DNA of 64,000 bases from Streptomyces sp. DT2A-34 (GTDB lineage: Bacteria; Actinomycetota; Actinomycetes; Streptomycetales; Streptomycetaceae). Shown piece by piece: positions 8,749 through 17,635 of the stretch. A model generated the notes under the pieces. The model had not been told where the DNA came from, ran no database searches, and was given only the letters and a program-made list of their open reading frames with translations. The stretch's first letter is position 1, and each line of letters starts with the position of its first letter. A program made the position numbers and the translations under genes. The stretch covers positions 1,674,001-1,738,000 of the forward strand of contig NZ_JASTWJ010000001.1 of assembly GCF_030499515.1 (NCBI RefSeq), written 5' to 3'.

Positions 8749-9851
8749 TGGATCGGCGTGTGGGCGCCCGTCAGTGAGACCCCGCTCCCGCCACGCCGGT
8801 TGGCGATGATCTCCGCGGCGATCGACAGGGCCGTCTCCTCGGGCGTACGGGCGCCGAGGTCCAGCCCGATGGGCGACCGCAGCCGCGCCAACTCCAGGTC
8901 GCTGACGCCGACTTCGCGCAGCCTCTCGTTGCGGTCCAGGTGGGTGCGGCGGGAGCCCATCGCGCCGACGTACGCCACCGGCAGGCGCAGCGCCAGCCGC
9001 AGCAGCGGTACGTCGAACTTGGCGTCGTGGGTGAGGACGCACAGGACGGTACGGGCGTCCACGGAGGTCCGTTCCAGGTACTGGTGCGGCCACTCCACGA
9101 CGATCTCGTCGGCCTCCGGGAAGCGGGCCTTCGTCGCGAAGACGGGGCGGGCGTCGCACACCGTCACGTGGTAGTTCAGGAACTTGCCGATCCGCACCAG
9201 CGCCGACGCGAAGTCGATCGCGCCGAAGACGATCATCCGGGGCGGCGGGACGGAGGACTCGACCAGCACCGTGAGCGGGGCGCCGCAGCGTGAACCCTGC
9301 TCACCGATCTCCAGGGTGCCGGTGCGGCCCGCGTCGAGGAACGCGCCCGCCTCCGCCGCGACCGTGCGGTCCAGTTCGGGGTGGGCGCCGAAGCCGCCCT
9401 CGCAGGAGCCGTCGGGGCGGACCAGCAGCGCCCGGCCGGTCAGCTCGCCCGGCCCCGACACGATCCGTGCCACGGCCGCCGCCTCGCCGCTCGCGGCCGC
9501 CCGCAGCGCGGCCGCGAGCACCGGGCGGGACGGGTCGGCGGCCCGTACCGGCGTGACGAGGATGTCGATGACGCCTCCGCAGGTCAGGCCGACGGCGAAG
9601 GCGTCCTCGTCGCTGTAGCCGAAGCGTTCCAGGACCGTCTCGCCGTCCTGCAGCGCCTGTTGGCACAGCTCGTACACCGCGCCCTCCACACAGCCGCCGG
9701 AGACCGAGCCGATGGCCGTGCCGTCGGCGTCCACCGCGAGGGCGGCACCGGGTTGGCGGGGTGCGCTGCCGCCGACCGCCACCACGGTGGCGACGGCGAA
9801 GTCACGTCCCTGCTCGACCCACCGGTGCAGCTCTTCGGCGATGTCCAGCAT
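8700..9851 (-). CDS. xdhC: XdhC-family protein (xanthine dehydrogenase cofactor maturation)
   Basis: A 383-residue member of the XdhC/CoxI family. The N-terminal XdhC domain contains VVAVGGSAPRQPGAAL, the SVSGGCVEGAVY motif, and the LTCGG Cys motif; the C-terminal Rossmann-like domain (from about 215) has VFGAIDFASALVRIGK and VGAMGSRRTH. XdhC proteins bind molybdenum cofactor, promote its sulfuration and insert it into xanthine dehydrogenase. This fits the cluster, since the permease and all three dehydrogenase subunits are upstream on the same strand, 49 bp from the permease stop. The last 16 codons overlap the LanC-like gene on the other strand. Confidence 0.9.
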   Translation of the reverse strand: MLDIAEELHRWVEQGRDFAVATVVAVGGSAPRQPGAALAVDADGTAIGSVSGGCVEGAVYELCQQALQDGETVLERFGYSDEDAFAVGLTCGGVIDILVTPVRAADPSRPVLAAALRAAASGEAAAVARIVSGPGELTGRALLVRPDGSCEGGFGAHPELDRTVAAEAGAFLDAGRTGTLEIGEQGSRCGAPLTVLVESSVPPPRMIVFGAIDFASALVRIGKFLNYHVTVCDARPVFATKARFPEADEIVVEWPHQYLERTSVDARTVLCVLTHDAKFDVPLLRLALRLPVAYVGAMGSRRTHLDRNERLREVGVSDLELARLRSPIGLDLGARTPEETALSIAAEIIANRRGGSGVSLTGAHTPIHHDATPSPAGRIGSVA

Positions 9852-9900
9852 CTGTCGGTCTCCTTAACAGAGGTTGTGCGGAGGGCGGTTCAGTGACTGG

Positions 9901-11358
9901 CTAGTGCACGCCCATCCAGCTCTCAATGGGATTGAGGGCGAAATAGACCAGGAAGATGCCTGTCAGGGCCCACATGAACGCCCCGATCTCCCGAGTCTTG
10001 CCCTGCGCGGCCTTGATGGCGACGTACGAGATGACACCGGCGGCGACACCGGCCGTGATCGAGTACGTGAACGGCATGATCACGACGGTGAGGAACACCG
10101 GGATCGCGGTGGCCCGGTCGGACCAGTCCACGTGCCGCGCGTTCATCATCATCATGGCGCCGATGACCACCAGGGCCGCCGCCGCGACCTCGCCCGGCAC
10201 GATCGCCGTCAGCGGGGTGAAGAAGAGACAGGCCGCGAAGAACAGGCCGGTGACGACCGAGGACAGGCCCGTACGGGCACCCTCGCCCACGCCGGTCGCC
10301 GACTCGACGAACACCGTCTGGCCGGACGCGCCGGACACGCCGCCGATCGCACCGCCCGCGCCGTCGATGAACAGCGCCTTGGACAGGCCCGGCATCCGGC
10401 CCTTGTCGTCGGCGAGCTTGGCCTCGGTGCCGACGCCGATGATCGTCGCCATCGCGTCGAAGAACCCGGCGAGCACGAGCGTGAACACGATCATACCGAC
10501 CGTCATCGCGCCGACCTCGCCCCAGCCGCCGAACTCGACGTTGCCGAAGATCGAGAAGTCGGGCATGGAGACGGCGCTGCCGTGCAGTTCGGGTGCGCCG
10601 CTCACCCACTGCTTGGGGTCGATGACGTCCAGTGCGTTGAGGGCGACGGCGAGGACGGTGCCGCCGATGATGCCGATCAGGATCGCGCCGGGGACGCCGC
10701 GTGCCTGGAGCATGAAGATCGCGAGCAGCGTGACGGCGAAGAGCAGGACGGGCCAGCCGGCCAGTTCGCCGGCCGGGCCGAGGGTGACCGGCGTCGCCTC
10801 GCCCTGGTGCACGAAGCCGGCCTTGTAGAAGCCGATCAGGGCGACGAACAGGCCGATGCCCATGGTGATCGCGTGCTTCAGCGCGAGCGGAATCGCGTTC
10901 ATGATCATCTCGCGCAGGCCGGTGACGACCAGCAGCATGATGACCACGCCGTACATCACACACATGCCCATGGCCTGCGGCCAGGTCATCTGCGGGGCGA
11001 CCTGCGAGGCGAGAACACCGGAGACGGAGAGGCCGGCGGCGAGGGCGAGTGGCACCTTGCCGAAGAAGCCCATCAGCAGCGTGGTGAAGGCCGCCGCGAA
11101 CGCGGTCGCGGTGATCAGGGCCTTCTGGGCGAGGGTGTCCCCCGCCGCGTCCTTGCCCGACAGGATCAGCGGGTTGAGCAGGAGGATGTACGCCATCGCC
11201 ATGAAGGTGGTGATGCCGCCGCGCACCTCGCGCGCGATCGTGGACTCTCTCCTGGATATGTGAAAGTACCGGTCGAGCCAGGACCTGCCGGCCGGGACGC
11301 GGGTGCCTTCTCCCGCGTCTTCGGCTGTCGTCGCCGGCTCCAGTGACTGCTGGGTCAT
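9901..11358 (-). CDS. NCS2/AzgA-type purine permease
   Basis: A 485-residue polytopic membrane protein with about 12-14 hydrophobic segments. It has the AzgA/PbuG-type features of nucleobase:cation symporter family 2: N-terminal EVRGGITTFMAMAYILLLNP, the central FFDAMATIIGVGTEA, and SGASGQTVFVESATGVGEGARTG, which carry substrate-binding residues. Members import adenine, guanine, hypoxanthine or related purines by proton symport. Its place between the dehydrogenase subunits and xdhC points to uptake of hypoxanthine or xanthine for oxidation. It starts at ATG 11358, 180 bp after the molybdenum-subunit stop, so it may have its own promoter. Confidence 0.92.
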   Translation of the reverse strand: MTQQSLEPATTAEDAGEGTRVPAGRSWLDRYFHISRRESTIAREVRGGITTFMAMAYILLLNPLILSGKDAAGDTLAQKALITATAFAAAFTTLLMGFFGKVPLALAAGLSVSGVLASQVAPQMTWPQAMGMCVMYGVVIMLLVVTGLREMIMNAIPLALKHAITMGIGLFVALIGFYKAGFVHQGEATPVTLGPAGELAGWPVLLFAVTLLAIFMLQARGVPGAILIGIIGGTVLAVALNALDVIDPKQWVSGAPELHGSAVSMPDFSIFGNVEFGGWGEVGAMTVGMIVFTLVLAGFFDAMATIIGVGTEAKLADDKGRMPGLSKALFIDGAGGAIGGVSGASGQTVFVESATGVGEGARTGLSSVVTGLFFAACLFFTPLTAIVPGEVAAAALVVIGAMMMMNARHVDWSDRATAIPVFLTVVIMPFTYSITAGVAAGVISYVAIKAAQGKTREIGAFMWALTGIFLVYFALNPIESWMGVH

Positions 11359-11483
11359 GTGGGCCTACTCCCAAGGTTCATAGGGACACCCGCATCTCCA
11401 ACCGCCGTGGCGGCTGCGGGATTTGGGAAGGTGCTTCGGCCGCACGACCCGGGGGACGGCCCGAGACGAACGATCTGGTTGCT

Positions 11484-11525
11484 CCGGGCGGCGCGGCGAA
11501 GTGTGACGTTCCCGGTGCCGCCCGG
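11484..11525 (-). terminator. Stem-loop downstream of the xdh operon
   Basis: CCGGGCGGC (11484-11492) pairs with GCCGCCCGG (11517-11525) across a 24-nt loop, 13 bp beyond the molybdenum-subunit stop. The long loop makes it a weak or partial terminator; it would leave the permease under separate or read-through control. Confidence 0.35.
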
Positions 11526-11538
11526 AGAGACTGGTGAC

Positions 11539-13923
11539 TTACGCCGTGCCCGTGAGGTGTTCGGGCCGTACCGGCGTGCGGTTGAGCTCCAGCCCGGTCG
11601 CGTTCCGGATCGCCGCGAGGACGGCCGGGGTCGACGACAGGGTGGGGGCCTCGCCGATGCCACGCAGCCCGTACGGGGCGTGCTCGTCGGCGAGTTCGAG
11701 CACGTCGACCGGGATGATCGGCGTGTCGAGGATGGTCGGGAGCAGGTAGTCCGTGAAGGACGGGTTCCTGACCTTCGCGGTCTTGGGGTCGACGACGATC
11801 TCCTCCATCACCGCGATGCCCATGCCCTGGAGGGTGCCGCCCTGGATCTGGCCGAGGACGGACAGCGGGTTGAGCGCCTTGCCGACGTCCTGGGCGCAGG
11901 CCAGCTCGATGACCTTCACCAGGCCGAGCTCGGTGTCGACCTCGACGACGGCGCGGTGCGCGGCGAAGGAGTACTGGACGTGGCCGTTGCCCTGGCCGGT
12001 GCGCAGGTCGAAGGCCTCGGTGGGGCGGTGCCGCCACTCGGCCTCGACCTCGACGGCCTCGCCCTCCAGCACATCCACCAGGTCGGCGAGGACCTCGCCG
12101 CCGTCGGTGACGACCTTGCCGCCCTCCAGCAGCAGCTCCGCCGTCGCCCAAGCCGGGTGGTAGGAGCCGAACTTGCGGCGCCCGATCTCCAGGACCTTCT
12201 CGCGGACGAGCTCGCAGGAGTTCTTGACGGCGCCGCCGGTGACGTACGTCTGCCGCGAGGCCGACGTCGAACCGGCGCTGCCCACCTGCGTGTCCGCCGG
12301 GTGGATCGTCACCTGGGTGACGCCCAGCTCGGTGCGGGCGATCTGCGCGTGGACGGTGACGCCGCCCTGGCCGACCTCCGCCATGGCGGTGTGCACGGTC
12401 GCGACGGGCTCGCCGCCGACGACCTCCATGCGCACCTTGGCGGTGGAGTAGTCGTCGAAGCCTTCGGAGAAGCCGACGTTCTTGATGCCGACCGCGTAGC
12501 CGACACCGCGTACGACGCCTTCACCGTGCGTGGTGTTGGAGAGCCCGCCGGGCAGCTGCCGTACGTCCGCGCCCTCGCTGCTCTCCCACTGGCGCTCGGG
12601 CGGCATCGGCATCGCCTTGACGCGGCGCAGCAGTTCGGCGACCGGCGCCGGGGAGTCGACCGGCTGCCCGGTCGGCATGATGGTGCCCTGCTCCATCGCG
12701 TTCAGCTGCCGGAACTCCACCGGGTCCATGCCCAGCTTCTTCGCCACCTTGTCCATCTGCGCCTCGTACGCGAAGCACGCCTGGACCGCGCCGAAGCCGC
12801 GCATGGCGCCGCAGGGCGGGTTGTTGGTGTAGAGGGCGAGGGCCTCGATGTCGACGTCGTCGACGACGTACGGGCCGATGCTGAGCGAGGAGGCGTTACC
12901 GACGACCGCAGGCGACGCGGAGGCGTACGCGCCACCGTCGAGCACGATCCGGCACTTCACATGGGTGAGCTTGCCGTCCTTCGTGGCGCCGTGCTCGTAG
13001 TAGAGCTTGGCGGGGTGACGGTGGACGTGCCCGAAGAAGGACTCGAACCGGTTGTAGACGATCTTTACGGGCTTTCCGGTCCGCAGCGCCAGCAGGCAGG
13101 CGTGGATCTGCATCGACAGGTCCTCGCGCCCGCCGAAGGCGCCGCCGACGCCGGCCAGCGTCATCCGCACCTTCTTCTCGGGCAGGCCGAGCACGGGCGC
13201 GATCTGGCGCAGGTCGGAGTGCAGCCACTGGGTGGCGATGTAGAGGTGGACGCCACCGTCCTCGTCCGGCACGGCGAGGCCGGACTCGGGGCCGAGGAAG
13301 GCCTGGTCCTGCATGCCGAAGGTGTACTCGCCCTTGACGATCACGTCCGCCTTCTTGGCGGCCTCCGCCGCATCGCCGCGGATGATCGGCTGGCGGTGGA
13401 CGATGTTCGGGTGCGGGACGTGGCCGCTGTGGTGGTCGTCGCGGTTCTCGTGGATGAGGATCGCGTCCGGGGCGGTCGCGGAGGCCTCGTCGGTGATGAC
13501 GGGCAGCTCGCGGTACTCGACCTTGATCTTGGCGGCGGCACGGCGGGCCGTCTCCGGGTGGTCGGCGGCGACGATCGCTACCGGCTCACCGTGGTGACGG
13601 ACCTTGCCGTGCGCGAGGACCGGGGTGTCCTGGATCTCCAGGCCGTAGTTCTTCACGTCGGTCGGCAGGTCGTCGTACGTCATGACGGCGTAGACGCCCG
13701 CCATGGCGAGGGCCTCGCTCGTGTCGATGGACACGATCTCGGCGTGCGCGACGGTGGAGCGCAGGATCTGACCCCAGAGCATGTCCTCGTGCCACATGTC
13801 GGACGAGTACGCGAACTCGCCGGTGACCTTGAGGGTGCCGTCCGGGCGGAGCGTGGACTCACCGATGCCGCCCTTGGTCTGGGAACCCTGGGTGATCTTG
13901 GTGGGAGCGCCGTTGGTGGGCAT
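11539..13923 (-). CDS. Xanthine dehydrogenase, molybdenum-cofactor subunit
   Basis: A 794-residue large subunit; the start is ATG 13923 (MPTNGAPTK), since the longer open frame upstream lies in the iron-sulfur gene. It contains the xanthine oxidase a/b hammerhead region (GEFAYSSDMW...), the moco-binding VGGAFGGRED and AMRGFGAVQACFA segments, and a C-terminal RGIGEAP motif whose Glu is the expected catalytic base of the family. The holoenzyme oxidises hypoxanthine and xanthine to urate, passing electrons through two [2Fe-2S] clusters to FAD. It is the third gene of the FAD - Fe/S - Mo unit, with a 5-bp gap after the Fe/S gene. Confidence 0.95.
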   Translation of the reverse strand: MPTNGAPTKITQGSQTKGGIGESTLRPDGTLKVTGEFAYSSDMWHEDMLWGQILRSTVAHAEIVSIDTSEALAMAGVYAVMTYDDLPTDVKNYGLEIQDTPVLAHGKVRHHGEPVAIVAADHPETARRAAAKIKVEYRELPVITDEASATAPDAILIHENRDDHHSGHVPHPNIVHRQPIIRGDAAEAAKKADVIVKGEYTFGMQDQAFLGPESGLAVPDEDGGVHLYIATQWLHSDLRQIAPVLGLPEKKVRMTLAGVGGAFGGREDLSMQIHACLLALRTGKPVKIVYNRFESFFGHVHRHPAKLYYEHGATKDGKLTHVKCRIVLDGGAYASASPAVVGNASSLSIGPYVVDDVDIEALALYTNNPPCGAMRGFGAVQACFAYEAQMDKVAKKLGMDPVEFRQLNAMEQGTIMPTGQPVDSPAPVAELLRRVKAMPMPPERQWESSEGADVRQLPGGLSNTTHGEGVVRGVGYAVGIKNVGFSEGFDDYSTAKVRMEVVGGEPVATVHTAMAEVGQGGVTVHAQIARTELGVTQVTIHPADTQVGSAGSTSASRQTYVTGGAVKNSCELVREKVLEIGRRKFGSYHPAWATAELLLEGGKVVTDGGEVLADLVDVLEGEAVEVEAEWRHRPTEAFDLRTGQGNGHVQYSFAAHRAVVEVDTELGLVKVIELACAQDVGKALNPLSVLGQIQGGTLQGMGIAVMEEIVVDPKTAKVRNPSFTDYLLPTILDTPIIPVDVLELADEHAPYGLRGIGEAPTLSSTPAVLAAIRNATGLELNRTPVRPEHLTGTA

Positions 13924-13928
13924 GTCGC

Positions 13929-14531
13929 TCAGACCGCCTCTCCCTGCCGGGCGGCCGCGAGGCGGACCGCGTCCATGATCTTCTCGTAGCCCGTGCAGCG
14001 GCACAGGTTGCCCGACAGCGCCTCGCGGATGTCCGCGTCGGTCGGGTTGGGGTTGCGCTCCAGCATCTCGTCGGCGGCGACCAGCAGACCCGGGGTGCAG
14101 AAGCCGCACTGGACGGCGCCGGCGTCGATGAACGCCTGCTGGATCGGGGAGAGTTCGGTGCCCTCGCCGGTCTGCGAGTCCTGCCCCTTGGCGGCCCAGT
14201 GCTGGGCGTCCTGGAGCGAGGTCCCCGCCTTCCCGTCCGTACCGCAGGCCCCGGTCGCACAACCACCGTGCTCGGCACGCTGCTTGGCGAAATCGGCCAG
14301 CCCCTCGACGGTCACGACCTCACGGCCCTCTACCTGCCCGGCGGCGACCAGACACGAACACACCGGCACACCGTCCAGCCGAACGGTGCAGGACCCGCAC
14401 TCACCCTGCTCACAGGCGTTCTTCGACCCCGGCAGACCGAGCCGCTCGCGCAGCACGTACAGAAGGCTCTCGCCCTCCCAGACGTCGTCGGCTTCCTGCG
14501 GACGTCCGTTGACAGTGAAGTTGACGCGCAT
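13929..14531 (-). CDS. Xanthine dehydrogenase, [2Fe-2S] subunit with Cys-containing insertion
   Basis: A 200-residue iron-sulfur subunit. The plant-ferredoxin-type cluster uses C40, C45, C48 and C60, and the second helical cluster domain has C142-x2-C145 and C177-x-C179. Normal small subunits are about 155-165 residues; this one has an extra segment around 81-125 between the two domains, containing GGCATGACG (C91, C96) and a polar stretch. The ATG at 14531 overlaps the FAD-subunit stop (ATGA), so the two are translationally coupled. The subunit carries electrons from the molybdenum site to FAD. The role of the insertion is unknown; see findings. Confidence 0.93.
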   Translation of the reverse strand: MRVNFTVNGRPQEADDVWEGESLLYVLRERLGLPGSKNACEQGECGSCTVRLDGVPVCSCLVAAGQVEGREVVTVEGLADFAKQRAEHGGCATGACGTDGKAGTSLQDAQHWAAKGQDSQTGEGTELSPIQQAFIDAGAVQCGFCTPGLLVAADEMLERNPNPTDADIREALSGNLCRCTGYEKIMDAVRLAAARQGEAV

Positions 14532-15421
14532 CAGGCGACTCCCTCCGTGTGGGCGGCGGTGCCGCGGTACGACTCCCAGGTCCAGGTCAGCGTGCGGCGG
14601 GCCATGATGCCGACCGCGTGGCGGCGGTAGCTCGCGGTGCCCCGGACGTCGTCGATCGGGTTGCAGGCGCCGGAGCACAGCTCGGCGAACTGCTTGGCGA
14701 CCGACGGGGTGATGATCTTGCCGTTGTCCCAGAAGCCGCCCTCTTCGAGCGCCGCGTTCAGGAACTCCTCGGCGGCCTTGGCCCGCACGGGTGTCGGGGC
14801 GGCCGAGCCGATCCCGGTACGCACGGTCCGCGTCTCGGGGTGCAGCGCGAGCCCGAAGGCGCACACGGCGATGACCATGGCGTTCCTGGTCCCCACCTTG
14901 GAGTACTGCTGCGGCCCGTCGGCCTTCTTGATGTGCACGGCCCGGATGAGCTCATCCGCGGCCAGCGCGTTGCGCTTCACGCCGGTGTAGAACTCGTCGA
15001 TCGGGATACGGCGGCTGCCGCGCACCGACTCGACCTCGACCTCGGCGCCTGCCGCGAGGAGGGCGGGGTGGGCGTCGCCGGCCGGGGAGGCGGTGCCGAG
15101 GTTGCCGCCGACGCCGCCGCGGTTGCGGATCTGCGGGGAGGCGACCGTGTGCGAGGCGAGAGCCAGGCCCGGCAGCTCGGCGCGCAGGCTCTCCATGATC
15201 CTGCTGTACGGGACGGAGGCACCGAGCCGCACGCTGTCCTCGCCGACCTCCCACTCGTAGAGGTCGCCGATGCGGTTCAGGTCGAGGAGGTACTCGGGCC
15301 GGCGGTGGTCGAAGTTGATCTCGACCATCACATCGGTGCCACCCGCAATCGGCACAGCGGTGGGGTGCTCGGCCTTCGCGGCGAGCGCCTCCTCCCAGCT
15401 GGCGGGGCGAAGGAAGTCCAT
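14531..15421 (-). CDS. Xanthine dehydrogenase, FAD-binding subunit
   Basis: A 296-residue FAD_binding_5 / CO-dehydrogenase flavoprotein-type subunit. MDFLRPASWEEAL starts the fold; the FAD-pyrophosphate loop PIAGGTDVMVE (25-35), the second flavin motif GGVGGNLGTASPAGD (around 101-115) and the C-terminal CDD_C domain (GSAAPTPVRAKAAEEFL) are intact. It accepts electrons from the iron-sulfur subunit and passes them to NAD+ or another acceptor. It is the first gene of the operon and lies 377 bp from the divergent pucR-type gene. Confidence 0.95.
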   Translation of the reverse strand: MDFLRPASWEEALAAKAEHPTAVPIAGGTDVMVEINFDHRRPEYLLDLNRIGDLYEWEVGEDSVRLGASVPYSRIMESLRAELPGLALASHTVASPQIRNRGGVGGNLGTASPAGDAHPALLAAGAEVEVESVRGSRRIPIDEFYTGVKRNALAADELIRAVHIKKADGPQQYSKVGTRNAMVIAVCAFGLALHPETRTVRTGIGSAAPTPVRAKAAEEFLNAALEEGGFWDNGKIITPSVAKQFAELCSGACNPIDDVRGTASYRRHAVGIMARRTLTWTWESYRGTAAHTEGVA

Positions 15422-15798
15422 GACCGGCTCTCTTCTTCGTCTCGTGGGTCGTACGGTTTGAGCCAGATCAGGTGCGGCAGTCCCGGCTCGTTCATGTGCT
15501 GTTAACGCGCATTGACGTCAGTACACAGCGCGGTGCTCCACCGGGGTCAGTCACGGAAACCATGAAGGAGTTGGCTGGCCAGGGCGGGCATCTTGTAGAT
15601 TCGTATGAACAGAGGTCATCAGTAACCTCCTGGTTTTTCCGTGGAAACGTGAGACACAGCCCTTGTGACCAGGGACACAGCCGGGACACAGCTCCGCGGA
15701 CGCCGGTCACCATGAACCGGCCCGCCGGACGGGCCGCTCACCACACGACCCTCCTGGATCCATCGTAGATTTCGAGACAAAGAACGGCGGCGACGAGA
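15422..15798. promoter_or_regulatory. Divergent control region between xdh operon and PucR-type regulator
   Basis: This 377-bp gap contains no credible gene. It holds two related sites in the same orientation: TTGTAGATTCGTATGAACAG beginning at 15593, and TCGTAGATTTCGAGACAAAG beginning at 15763, sharing the GTAGATT core. The second lies about 15 bp before the regulator start, as expected for autoregulation; the first is within reach of the xdh promoter. Assignment as PucR-type binding sites is inference. Confidence 0.4.
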
Positions 15799-17472
15799 AT
15801 GCGGCTGCGCGCACTGCTGGACACCGACGCGCTGGGCCTCAAGCTGCTCGGCGGCGAGGAAGAGCTGGACCGCACCGTGCGCGGTGTGATGACCACCGAC
15901 CTCAGGGACCCCAGCCGCTACCTCTCGGGCGGTGAGCTGGTGCTCACCGGGCTGGCCTGGCGCAGGAACGCCGCGGACTCCGAGCCTTTCGTGCGGATCC
16001 TGGTGCAGGCCGGTGTGGCCGCCCTGGCGGCCGGCGAGGCCGAGCTGGGCGACATCCCCGACGACCTGGTGCTGGCCTGCACCCGGCACCGCCTGCCGCT
16101 GTTCGCGGTGCACGAGTCGGTGGCGTTCGCGACGATCACCGAGCATGTCGTACGGCAGGTCAGCGGCGAGCGGGCCGGGGACCTGGCGGCCGTCGTGGAC
16201 CGCCACCGCCGGATGATGACGTCGGGCCCGGCGGGCGGCGGCCCGGACGTCGTCCTCGACCTGCTCGGCTCGGACCTGGACCTGCGGGCGTGGGTGCTGG
16301 CGCCGACGGGGCGGCTCATCGCGGGCTCGAAGGTGGGAGGCCCGGCGCTGCCCGCCGACATGTGCGCGAAGCTGGCGGCGGAGCACCTGTCGGCCGCCCG
16401 CACAGCCCGGCGCGGCCCGCACCGCACGACCATCGGCGGCACGCCGTACTCGCTCTTCCCGATCCGCAGCAGCGGCCGCTCCCCGCGGGCGGCGCGGGAC
16501 GTGCGCGAGACGGTGCTGTCGGACTGGCTGCTGGCCGTGGAGGCGGACGCGAGCGACTGGCCCGAGGAGCGCCTGGACCTCCTCCAGGGCGTCACCCAGC
16601 TGATCGCGGTGGAACGCGACCGGCGCGACGCGGCACGCACGGTCCGCCGCCGCCTCGCCCAGGAGGTCCTCGAACTGGTCCAGACGGGCGCGGCACCCGC
16701 CGAGATCGCCGCGCGCCTGCGCGTCGCGGCCCCCGTCCTGCTGCCCGGTCTCGGCGCGGCCCCGCACTGGCAGGTGGTGGTGGCCCGGGTCGAGTGGGAG
16801 GGCGGCGACACCGAGCCCGGCCCGATCGCCCAGTCCCTCCTGGAGGAGATCCTGGTCGACCCGCTCGCGACCGGCCCCGAACCCTCCGACCGTATCGCCG
16901 TGGCCCACACCGGCGACGAGGCCATCGCGCTCGTCCCCCTCCCCGCGGTCTCCTCGGAGCACGACGGCTCCGAAGCGGGCATCCACGCGGACTCGCTCCT
17001 CGACTCGATCCGGGACGCGCTGTCGGCGGGCCTGGACGGCGACGGCCGGGTCACGCTCGGCGTGAGCGCGGCGGTGCACTCGGCGGAGGGCCTGCGCGGC
17101 GCCCTGGAGGAGGCCCGGCACGCCCGCCGGGTGGCGGCGGCCCGCACGGGCCGGGTCTGCGCGGCGGGCCACCAGGAGCTGGCCTCCCACGTCCTCCTGC
17201 TCCCCTTCGTCCCGGACGACGTCCGCCGAGCCTTCACGGCCCGCCTCCTGGACCCGCTGCGCGACTACGACCGCCGCCACCGCGCCGAACTGATCCCCAC
17301 CCTGGAAGCGTTCCTCGACTGCGACGGCTCCTGGACCCGCTGCGCGACCCGCCTCCACCTGCACGTCAACACGCTGCGCTACCGAGTGGGGCGGATCGAG
17401 CAGTTGACGAGCCGGGACCTGTCCCGGCTGGAGGACAAGCTGGATTTCTTCTTGGCATTGCGGATGAGTTGA
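15799..17472 (+). CDS. PucR-family transcriptional regulator of purine catabolism
   Basis: A 557-residue cytoplasmic regulator. Residues about 1-125 form a PucR N-terminal sensor domain (MRLRALLDTDALGLKLLGG, ELVLTGLAW, HRLPLFAVHESVAF). A GGDEF-like/CdaR-type central domain follows (about 310-450), and a PucR C-terminal helix-turn-helix of the HTH_30 type closes the protein: TRLHLHVNTLRYRVGRIEQL. Streptomyces and Bacillus PucR-like proteins control uptake and oxidation of purines, and this gene is divergent from the xanthine dehydrogenase operon, so the target is almost certainly local. The start ATG 15799 matches the conserved N-terminus. Confidence 0.9.
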   Translation: MRLRALLDTDALGLKLLGGEEELDRTVRGVMTTDLRDPSRYLSGGELVLTGLAWRRNAADSEPFVRILVQAGVAALAAGEAELGDIPDDLVLACTRHRLPLFAVHESVAFATITEHVVRQVSGERAGDLAAVVDRHRRMMTSGPAGGGPDVVLDLLGSDLDLRAWVLAPTGRLIAGSKVGGPALPADMCAKLAAEHLSAARTARRGPHRTTIGGTPYSLFPIRSSGRSPRAARDVRETVLSDWLLAVEADASDWPEERLDLLQGVTQLIAVERDRRDAARTVRRRLAQEVLELVQTGAAPAEIAARLRVAAPVLLPGLGAAPHWQVVVARVEWEGGDTEPGPIAQSLLEEILVDPLATGPEPSDRIAVAHTGDEAIALVPLPAVSSEHDGSEAGIHADSLLDSIRDALSAGLDGDGRVTLGVSAAVHSAEGLRGALEEARHARRVAAARTGRVCAAGHQELASHVLLLPFVPDDVRRAFTARLLDPLRDYDRRHRAELIPTLEAFLDCDGSWTRCATRLHLHVNTLRYRVGRIEQLTSRDLSRLEDKLDFFLALRMS

Positions 17473-17635
17473 GCCTCCGCGAGCCCTCGCGCGAATGGCG
17501 ACGGACGGCACCAAGTACCGCCACTGTCCCACGACTTTGTGAAATCCTTCACCCACCCTCTTGGCCGAGCGCGCGAATTCGTGCTGAGATGCCGCCACCA
17601 CTCAACAGCTCGATGGCGTGCTCGGGGAGGGCGAG

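Noticed and set aside
11359..13989. 876-residue plus-strand frame
   Set aside because: It is antisense to the xanthine dehydrogenase large subunit, whose moco motifs are clear.
13923..14262. Upstream extension of the dehydrogenase large subunit to 14262
   Set aside because: The extra residues lie over the iron-sulfur gene in another frame and are Arg-rich; the ATG at 13923 gives the normal N-terminus.
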